From Sambucus nigra (lineage: Eukaryota; Streptophyta; Magnoliopsida; Dipsacales; Adoxaceae): a stretch of DNA of 64,000 bases. The stretch is from the NCBI GenBank assembly GCA_949130495.1, contig OX422208.1, positions 689,765,702 through 689,829,701 of the forward strand, written 5' to 3'. The translations under genes and the position numbers were made by a program. Below are positions 55,895 through 64,000 of the stretch, one piece after another (position 1 is the stretch's first letter; each line of letters starts with the position of its first letter). The notes below the pieces were generated by a model. The model did no database searches, was not told where the DNA came from, and worked only from the letters and a program-made list of their open reading frames with translations.

Positions 55895-57549
55895 TCTTTA
55901 TTATAACTCTAATACAATAGTATTAGAGTTTAATGCACCATCATTTAATGCGCCACTTCTATCCCAACAGTCAAATAATCACACGCCCTTATCTCTTCTA
56001 CTCTCTCTATTGGTTTATCTTCCCACCCTTCATCTTCTACTACCCATACTTATATTAGAAAACCCAAATTGGTCTCGACGACTACCTATTTTTTCCAACT
56101 CTTTCGTACCTTTGTTTGATTTGTGAAAGAGAACCTCAAAATCCACCTCTATTATGACATCAACAACAATTCCTCTCTCTCAATTTGTCGATTTGTATAA
56201 ACCCAAATCTCCCCCTTTTAATGAAACACTTTGCCTTAAGAGGTAATCTCAAACACCCGGTTCTCTCTCACTGTTTTATTTTATTCCTCTGTTTTTTCTG
56301 TGAGGGATTTTTGTTGTAAATCTTCACCCACTCAAAATGTAATATACATTATTTGTTTTGTTTTTGTTTTGTAGGATTTGGATAAACCTTCTTCGTTAAA
56401 AGCTTTTGGGCCCGATATACTTCTCTATGAGTTTAGAAATTCTGAAAGTGTTGTTATTGTTAGATATGGATTCGATCATGTTTTTTCGCTAACTATATAT
56501 AATTTGATCTCTTTTCGTGTTACGGAATATATATATATGAATGCTTCTCACATGTTCTCCGCAATAATGTCTTCTGTTTTTAGTTGTATCTCCCAAGTTT
56601 AGAAAATAAAATCTTATATTTAATTGGTGTATTATCTTATAGTTGTAATAATTTTTTAAAAACATTTAGACAATTTTATTTTATTCCACTATAATTTTAC
56701 CCTTCTTAGTTTACTCCTGCCTCTCCATATTCTCTGTAATGTTTCTAGCATGTAGATTTTGGCAACTGTTCAAGGGTGTCAATGATGTTACATAGCAAAT
56801 GTTTGAGGAAATGCTATATAGAATGAAACACACCCACTTTTCTGACGGATTATTTTATGGTTTCATACCCAGGTATGTGATTACTTGGAGACAAGTTTCA
56901 TATGGAATAGCCTCTAATTAAGTTCCTTCAGAATTTCAGTCTTTAATGCAATGTGTTTTGGTTAGTAAAATCTTTGATAGATAATTATGAACATTTTATC
57001 CCGTTATCTATACTCAAATCTATTTGGATCTTTTAACGGTTTAATGATATGATTTTTTATATAAATTCTTTGTCTGAAGTGTCATCGAACAATTATTGGC
57101 GACATCAAGATCCCAAAACACGTTTAACGAACAAGTGGTAAACTGATTATAAAATTTACGATATGCTTGCCATCTGTTATATAAATTTTCTCAAAGACTT
57201 TTCATCATTATAATCTATTTTAATATTTGATTTGTGGTGAGTTTTACTTTAGATTATATGATCAAGTTCCTAACGCTCATGTGCGTGTTAAAATAAAACG
57301 CAATCCGTTTTTATTCCGTGTTTAGGATTCCTAAAGGGTAGTTTAGTATGTTGTTATCGAACACGTTTTTTCTTATGCATTTTGGGAACGTATTCATTCT
57401 TATTCTTTTAAATCATTTCGTTACCTCCATTCATAAAAAATAATATGTTTATATTTAGTTTTTAAATTTTTTGCACATGAATATATCTCTTGAATTATCT
57501 TTACCACATATTATCAATATAAAGTTAAATAGGTTTTTAAGAAAATTAT

Positions 57550-58850
57550 ACTCAACTCAACTCAATAAAGCCTTTTCCCAATTATTTGGGGTCGGCTATA
57601 TGAATCCTATTTTTCCATTCCATTCTGTCCAGTGCAATATCTTCTGTTAAACCACATGACATCATGTCTTTTTTTTAATAATATCCCACCAAGTCAATTT
57701 AGAGCTACCTCTACCCCTTGTGTTACCATCAATACTAACTAAAGCACTCTTCCTTACAGGAGCATCCATTGGTCTACGCTTGACGTGTCCAAACCATCTA
57801 AGTCAATTTTCTCTCAATTTATCTTCTATAGGAGCTAATTTTACCATTTCACAAATTTGTTCATTTTAATTTTATCCTTTCGAGTTTTACATCAAATCCA
57901 TCTTAGCATTCGCATCTTCGCCACACTCATTTTCTGCACATTTTATTTCTTGGTTGCCCAACACTCTGTTCAATATAACATGGTGGGTCTAATGGCCGTC
58001 CTATAATATTTACCTTTTAACTTCAAAGGTATACGCCTATCACACAAAATGCCGGTAGCAATTCTCCATTTAACCCAGCCTGCTCTAATCCTATGAGTAA
58101 CCTCATCACTAATATCTCCATCTTTTTGGATAATCGATCCTAAATAATGAAAATGATCATTTCTAGGTATCTCTTGACCCTCCAATTTCACCACATCTCC
58201 ATTTGTCCTCCTATATTCTGTTTTAGTTCTGCTTATTTGAAATCCTCTTGTTTCTAAAGTTTCTCTCCACAATTCCAACCTAGCATTAATCCCTGTCTTA
58301 GTCTCATCCACTAAAACAATATCATCTGCAAATAGCATACACCATGGCACCTCATCTTGTATTTGTCCAATCAATTCATCCATAACAAGCGCAAAGAGAT
58401 AATGACTTAGTGCGGAACCTTGGTGTAGACCTACCGTAATCGAAAATTCACTACTTTTTGCGGCTGATGTTCTTACTGTAGTCATCGCACCATCATACAT
58501 ATCCTTGATCACACGAGTATATCTGCGAGTCATTCCTCTTTTATGTAGAACTCACCATATTATATTTCTGGGTATCCTATCATACGCCTTCTCCAAATAT
58601 ATAAAAATCATATGAAGATCCTTCTTTTTCTCCTTATACCTCTCCATTAATCTCCTCAATAAATAGATTGCTTCCATTGTTGACCTCCCAGGCATAAACA
58701 CAAATTGATTCTCAGATACTGTTGTCTTTAATCTTAATCTATATTCAATCACTCTCTCCTAAAGTTTCATTATATGACTCAATAACTTAATACCACAATA
58801 ATTTGAACAACTTTGTATGTCCCCTTTATTTTAATAAATAGGTACTAAAA
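57550..58850 (-). pseudogene. RTE-clade LINE reverse transcriptase, 5'-truncated
   Basis: On the minus strand: LVPIY, stop, NKGDIQSCSNY (about 58840), [77 protein letters not shown] and WCMLFADDIVLVDETKTG. The F-A-D-D catalytic box is intact; two or three stops break the frame. KLEGQEIPRNDHFHYLGSII and WRIATGILCDRRIPLKLKGK follow. It ends with the phrase found at plant RTE 3' ends (AGCCGACCCCAAATAATTGG) and a short GAGTT tail near 57550. Only the RT part remains, as is usual for 5' truncation. Confidence 0.9.
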
Positions 58851-59574
58851 TAAGAAAATTATAATTCATGTACTCCTATGTCCTTTATTTTGGATACTTA
58901 TATGTGTTGTTGTCCTTAAATGGGCATGTTATTGGATGACTCTTTTTTGTAGGTTTAGGAACTGTTTTTGAAGTCATTACCGTTTAAGAGTTATCATCAA
59001 TTGAATAACTTAATTTGATATGAGTTTTTATTTATAAAAGTTTTCACTCTTTAAAAAAAACACTTATTTGTTCCTCAAAACCCACCACCACCACCCGTGA
59101 TCAATTTATTCTAATTAAAAATAAATTAGAAATACATTAGGGTTATTTTTCTATGAAATGATATATTTAATTTTGTAGTTTTGTTCATGAACTAAGTGTG
59201 CATAATAAATTATTAATATTATGAACATATTAATAGTTCATATTAATTATCTAAATATTATTATGGCTCAATACACATATATAGATAATGATGTTTAACC
59301 ATTTAAAAACATTCGATTTTGAATGAACTAACATCTGCTTTCATTTTTTTACAATCGCAATAGGTCCCTATATTTGAGTTTACCATAGTACATAACTTTA
59401 TCTATATGTATATTTATTTCAAAAATGATAAAAGAGAGGTTCTGATAACAATTCATGATAAAAAAATAGATGTCATATTTATTGATACTATAATTTAAAT
59501 TTTTTTCAAATTTAGTATATCATAATTTGTTAATTTTATAAAAATAAAATTAAGATTAAACATATTATAGGGCG

Positions 59575-59602
59575 CCCGCGCATCTCGCGGGTTACATACT
59601 AG
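59575..59602 (+). terminator. Helitron 3' hairpin and CTAG end
   Basis: CCCGCG (59575-59580), loop CATCT, CGCGGG (59586-59591), then 11 bases to CTAG. This hairpin is the Helitron replication stop signal, not a transcription terminator. Confidence 0.78.
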
Positions 59603-59932
59603 TGAATATAAAAGTTTTAGCAACAAATTTTTTATTACTAGATATACTCACCAATTTACTTTCGCTTGTTATCTTTAACTAAAAACGACCTTTGACAATG
59701 AAGTTTAATAGTCTCAAAAAGCATTTTGCAATGGATTTACTTGTTCTAGCAATGAAATAATATATTGTTGAATGGACGTCCATACTTTTTCACAACCCAT
59801 TGCGACAAAATTAACTTTTCGTAAAGGAATATCTAGATAACATTTTGAAATTATTTAAACGCTATAGTAAAGAAAAAATTCTTTACTTAATGAACTTTTT
59901 TTTGTTTTGAAACGAAGGACAAAGGCCCTAAC
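59603..59932. other. Unassigned DNA, ends with a target duplication
   Basis: Probably continues 55501-55894 once the Helitron is removed. It has similar phrases (TAGCAA..., TTGCGACAAAA). It ends with CTAAC (59928-59932), duplicated after LTR-E at 63728-63732. No gene. Confidence 0.4.
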
Positions 59933-61064
59933 TACACACCCAAAAACTCTCATCATGAAGTTATGGGGTTCATCATGGAATTTGGGTACGGGCTAACCTC
60001 AATACTAAAGGAAAATGGGTTAGTTCACTTTGACTAAGGCATTCAGATGGAACAAAGTGGTTATGCTATTCGAAGTTGTCAGATTGTGGGGAGCTGGGTT
60101 CTTTTCGATCATTTGGTAGTTGACGTCTACTGCTACCACTATGGACTTTTTGTTAAGAACATATATAAGGAGGGGGGGTACCTCCGAGGCAAAATTCGGT
60201 ATTTAGCCATGAGCACTCATAGGCTCTAGGAAACTTCGTGGGCATGTTGGGTTATCCATATACCGAATGTGGGATTGGTAGTGCATGGATTTTGGGTTGT
60301 GAATGGGAATTTCTCGATCACACCTATTATGCAACATCGGGTTGCAACGACGTGATGGGTTGCTTACTTTTTTGAGGTGGCATTATATTAATTCATGGGT
60401 TGTTGCTAGTTGACTTCAAAGAGCAGTTGTGCTTGTCCCAAAAATGGATTTGGGTAGTTTTCATGGGAGTTGCTGGGCTAGATAGGTGTAAAAACGAGAT
60501 TACACCAATGTGGCACATGTGGGATCATGGAATAAATCCTTGGACAACTGTTGGGATACTGATGCAGCAGTTTAGAGCAGTTCCATGGCAGAATAGATCT
60601 AAAAATTGGATTGCATCAGTTGGGCACTTGGAGATTATGGGTTAACTTCTTTAGACACCTGTTGGAAGGATAATGCAGCTGTTTTGAAGGTAGTTTCGTG
60701 GAGAAACCTGGCAGCATTTAATTATGATACATGTCCTAGCAGTTGGGGATGTCAATTTCATTTTTGTACCTTATTTATAAGCATTTTCCCCTTGTATTTT
60801 TAGGAAGGAAGCCTTAGGCCGAAATTGAGTGTTCCTTTGTAATCTTTGAGTGATTGATAAAAGGTTACGAGTTAAGTTCCTGTAATTTCGTGTCTAGTGT
60901 GCGTGTGCCTTATATATGTGACTTGGTTTGCTATTTTACTTGCTATAATCGTGTAAAAAATAGTTTGTGTTGGTGAACCTCCTGTATTGGTTGGCTGATC
61001 AAGTTTAATGGGAAAAACTTGGTGCCTCACCAGAAGATTTTAGAAAAAAAATATCCGTGTGACA
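59933..61064 (+). repeat. LTR-E 5' LTR (1132 bp)
   Basis: Matches the 3' LTR throughout with many scattered differences, so it is older than TRG2. An imperfect internal duplication (GGGATACTGATGCAGCAG and GGAAGGATAATGCAGCTG phrases, about 110 bp apart) is present in both LTRs. Confidence 0.87.
60162..60169 (+). promoter_or_regulatory. Probable TATA box of LTR-E
   Basis: TATATAAG in AACATATATAAGGAGG; identical at 62816-62823 in the 3' LTR. It is the best TATA candidate in this LTR. Confidence 0.5.
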
Positions 61065-61095
61065 ATTTGTATAGAGCTGAGTTTTGTAGCAAATT

Positions 61096-62230
61096 ATGGT
61101 GTGTTCAAACCAGTTTTTGAATGGAGAAGTCCGAATTTGTCAAGGTGAGTACAATTTTGGCAAGAGTTTTCTTGAATTCTGTAAGAAATGGCAAGAGGTA
61201 ACAGTGCAGAATTGCGAGAAAAAGGTGCAAAAATTGGAAGATTTCATTACAAATCCTCTAACGGATGCTGTAGCAGCAGCACTCTTAGTCAAGTTGGAAT
61301 AATTACGATTAGAACTGCAACGTGTTCGAACGGTGCAAGAAAGCCATATCCGAGAAACTGATGAAAAGGTTGAGAACCTTGTAACAGATGTTGGTGTTTT
61401 GGCTGACGAGCTTCGCACTCGTTTGGACAGGCTTGATGAGGATACTGGGTTACTGAAAAAGGCATGGCTCAATGCTGGGAGCAATGACGCCAGTGGTGTT
61501 GGTGTCAAGAAGTATAAAATTCCAGAACTGAAGGCATTTGCCGATTCAAGGTCGATAAAGGAATTGGAGAATTTCGTATATAATATGGAACAGTTTTTTA
61601 AGACTGCTCATATCAACGAAACGAAGAAGGTTGCAATCACCACAATGTACTTATGTGATGATGCAAAACTTTGGTGGAGAACTTGGACCAAAGATAAGAG
61701 CAAGTCTGAGATCAGTTCGTGGAGTGAACTAAAGAAGTAATTGCGGGATTAATTCCTGCCAGCAAATTCAGGTTGGCAAGCGAGGGAAGCGTTACGATGT
61801 GTGAAGCACGATAAGACTATGCGGGATTACGTGAAAGAGTTCACGTCGGTGATACTGGACGTTAAGGGGATGTCTGAGGAAGATAAGGTCTTCAATTTCG
61901 TTTCCAATCTTCAGCCTTGGGCGCAGGCTGAATTGAGGAGACAACATGTGCGTGATTTTTAGCAAGCAGCGGCAGCAGTAGATAGCCTAGTGGATCTCAA
62001 ACTTGACCGGTCAGATGCTGTTTCATCTAAGTCCAAAGGTAAAGATAAGGTCATCTAAGAATTGGGAAAAGATGGAGGAACATAACATGACAAGGGAAAC
62101 GGGGATGATGGACCTCCAAACAAAGGCAACGGTAGCTATTTTGGGGGTTTTATTTACAAGGGTTCACACCGGGAAAGGGATTGTCCAACGTGGGAAAAAC
62201 TCGTTGCAATTCAAGTAGAAGAGTCAAGAA
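61096..62230 (+). pseudogene. LTR-E gag, broken
   Basis: Reading with stops allowed gives a helical N-terminal part (ALLVKLE, stop, LRLELQRVRTVQ). Then comes an open stretch 61333-61740 with KYKIPELKAFADSRSIKELE, FVYNMEQFFKTAHINETKKV and KLWWRTWTKDKSKSE, the Ty3 retrotransposon gag domain. After a stop it continues SGWQAREALRCVKHDKTMRD, FNFVSNLQPWAQAELRR, and a damaged knuckle GSHRERDCPTWEKL, where the two first Cys are lost (near 62160). About six stops. The gag runs directly into the purine tract area with a short remnant, so the whole pol is missing. Confidence 0.82.
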
Positions 62231-62585
62231 ATGGTGGCTTAAATTCAGGTGCGGGAGATGGTGGTGTTAACTCCTTGGTTATGTTGGGCGGACTCCAAGC
62301 AAAGGAATTCGGTTAAGTGGGCGATTGAAGCCTTGGTATGCGTGGGTTGCAGGAACCTCGCATTACCAAGAGAAACTTCTACGTTAGATAGTGAAAACTT
62401 GGAGTTTATGGTCCTGCAGGGAGACACTGAATCGAGAGGAGTTTGGTTCGGTGTTACACTTGGATTGAATCGAAGACTTGGGGCTATTTTCGGTGAAGTT
62501 CAAGGTTTTATTGGGAAATTTTCAGTGGAGTTGGAATTTTCTTGATATCGACGAGGTCGTCAAATTCTTGTAGTGGGGGAGAGTT

Positions 62586-63727
62586 TCTCACACCCCAAAA
62601 TGCTCATCATGAAGTTATGGGGTTCATCATGGAGTTTGGGTACGGGAAAACCTCGATACTAAAGGAAAATGGGTTAGTTCACTTTGACTAAGGCATTCAG
62701 CTGGAACAAAGTGGTTATGCTATTTGAAGTTGTCAAATTGTGGGGAGCTGGATTCTTTTTGATCATTTGGTAGTTGACGTCTACTACTACCACTCTGGAA
62801 TTTTTGTTAAGAACATATATAAGGAGGGGGTACCTCCAAGGCAAAATTTGGTATTTAGCCATGAGCGCTCCTAGGCTCTAGGCAACTTCGTGGGCATGTT
62901 GGGTTATCCATATATCGAATGTGGGATTGTTAGTGTATGGATTTTGCGTTGTGATCATAAATTTCTCGATCACACCTGTTAGGCAACATCGGGTTGCATC
63001 GGTGGGCTGGGTTCCTTATATTTTTGAGGTGGCATTATCTTAATTCATGGGTTGTTGCTAGTTGACTTCAAAGAGCAGTTTTGCTTGTCCCAAAAATGGA
63101 TTTGAGTAGTTTTCATGGGAGTTGCTGGGCTGGATATGTGTAAAAACGGGATTACAACAATGTGGCATATGTGGGATCATGGGATAACTCCTTGGACACC
63201 TGTTGGGATACTGATGCAGCAGTTTTAGAGCAGTTCCATGGCAGTTATGGGGCAGAACAGATGTAAAAACGAGATTGAATTAGTTGGGAACTTGGAGATC
63301 ATGGGTTAACTTCTCTCGACACCTATTGGAAGGATAATGCAAAAGTTTTGAAGGCAGTTTCGCGGAGAAACCTTGCAGCATTTAATTAAGACACATGTCC
63401 TAGCAGTTGGGGATGTCAACTGCGTTTTTGTACCTTATTTATAAGCATTTACCCCTTGTATTTTTAGGAAGGAAGCCTTAGGCTAAAATTGAGTGGTCCT
63501 TTGTAATCTTTGAGTGATTAGTAAAAGTTTGGGAGTTGAATTCCTGTAATTTGGTGTCTAGTGTGCGTGTGCCTCATATATATGACATGGTTTGCTATTT
63601 TACTTGCTATAACCGTGTTAAAAGCAGGTCGTGTTGGTGAACCTTGTGTATTGGTTGGCTGATCAAGTTTTATGGGAAAAACTTGGTGCGTCACCGAAAG
63701 ATTTTAGAAAAAAAAATCCGTGTGACA
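62586..63727 (+). repeat. LTR-E 3' LTR (1142 bp)
   Basis: TCTCACACCCC to CCGTGTGACA, followed by CTAAC (63728-63732). Confidence 0.87.
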
Positions 63728-63732
63728 CTAAC

Positions 63733-64000
63733 CATAATCAAGAGGTTGAATATTCAAATACTCAGCTGCGTAGGCAGCTTCATAGAACATACCCCAAAGG
63801 AGTAAAACATGGGAGAGACCAACTAAAAGGTAGCCTTGTGGTACTCTCCACTGACCCATGACAACTTAATGTCCCACTCCATCTTTAGGATACAAATCTC
63901 ATGAGTATGTGTGTGATAGAGCAACGGGGTCTGCATTCCCCATGCAACAATTAATAAGAGTGGACTCGTCACTTTTTTTTTTGTGAATCATATTAAGGCA
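63733..64000. other. Unassigned DNA at the right edge
   Basis: A short open stretch with NHNQEVEYSNTQLRRQLHRT is not recognised. Nothing else is seen. Confidence 0.3.

Larger units (their letters stand above)
55895..59602 (+). mobile_element. Probable non-autonomous Helitron, with nested RTE LINE
   Basis: The 3' end is characteristic: a GC-rich hairpin, then CTAG at 59599-59602 with T following. The proposed 5' end is TC at 55895 (TCTTTATTATAACTC) preceded by A, in keeping with insertion between A and T. A perfect 11-bp hairpin, AACTCTAATAC/GTATTAGAGTT, stands 10 bases inside that end. No Rep/helicase frame is seen. A frame at 56378-56602 has no recognisable content. The 5' end is an inference. 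Confidence 0.55.
59933..63727 (+). mobile_element. LTR-E: short gag-only Ty3-type LTR element
   Basis: LTRs at 59933-61064 and 62586-63727, flanked by CTAAC. LTR ends are T(A/C)(C/T)CACACCC and GTGTGACA. The internal region is only about 1.52 kb: a decayed primer site (TTTGTATAGAGC near 61067), gag remains and a purine tract (GTGGGGGAGAG, about 62573). No protease, RT or integrase. Confidence 0.85.

Overview
This window reads as repeat-rich nuclear DNA of a flowering plant, probably a eudicot. It shows plant-type LTR retrotransposons primed by initiator Met tRNA, a CACTA DNA transposon with a plant Transposase_24 gene, an RTE-type LINE, a Helitron end, and fragments of plant gene families (DUF247, vacuolar/plastidic sugar transporter, EDR1-domain kinase, G-type lectin receptor kinase). 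I see no intact single-copy host gene. The only long undamaged reading frame is a retrotransposon Gag of 649 codons.

Layout. 1-9202 is the right part of a CACTA transposon. It carries a possible end of the first transposase gene, a 5 kb insert of host gene fragments on both strands, a six-exon Transposase_24 gene with one stop, subterminal repeats and the terminal repeat. It sits in a Ty3/gypsy chromovirus (here gypsy-A). Gypsy-A's decayed gag-pol is at 9304-13800, and its 3' LTR begins at 13914 and ends at 55500. That LTR (about 2.17 kb once reassembled) is split by three insertions: (i) 14719-43475, a Copia-type gag-only element (TRG1-out, target duplication AGGAG); (ii) 43580-50644, a second gag-only element with an intact gag (TRG2); (iii) 50899-54486, a 3.6 kb solo LTR (solo-D, duplication AGTGA).

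TRG1-out itself holds a full-length chromovirus with LTRs of about 2.57 kb (gypsy-B, 18017-27906, duplication GATGA), an opposite-strand copy of its own family (TRG1-in, 28737-39301), a truncated chromovirus (gypsy-C, 34357-38933, duplication ACCTA) and a Tourist/Harbinger-like element (41003-41852, duplication TTA). The order and orientation of the TRG1 pieces suggest that about 12 kb (28737 to about 40740) was inverted.

After 55500 come unassigned DNA, a probable Helitron (55895-59602) holding a 5'-truncated RTE LINE, and a third short gag-only LTR element (LTR-E, 59933-63727, duplication CTAAC).

The most unusual signal is a cluster of short palindromes with a TCGA core inside several LTRs. 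In the related LTRs of gypsy-B, gypsy-C and solo-D the cluster lies in the same slot, but the word differs (GGTCGACC in B and D, AATCGATT in C). Two unrelated elements, gypsy-A and TRG2, share a further word, GTTCGAA(C/T)GAG. All alignments here were made by eye.
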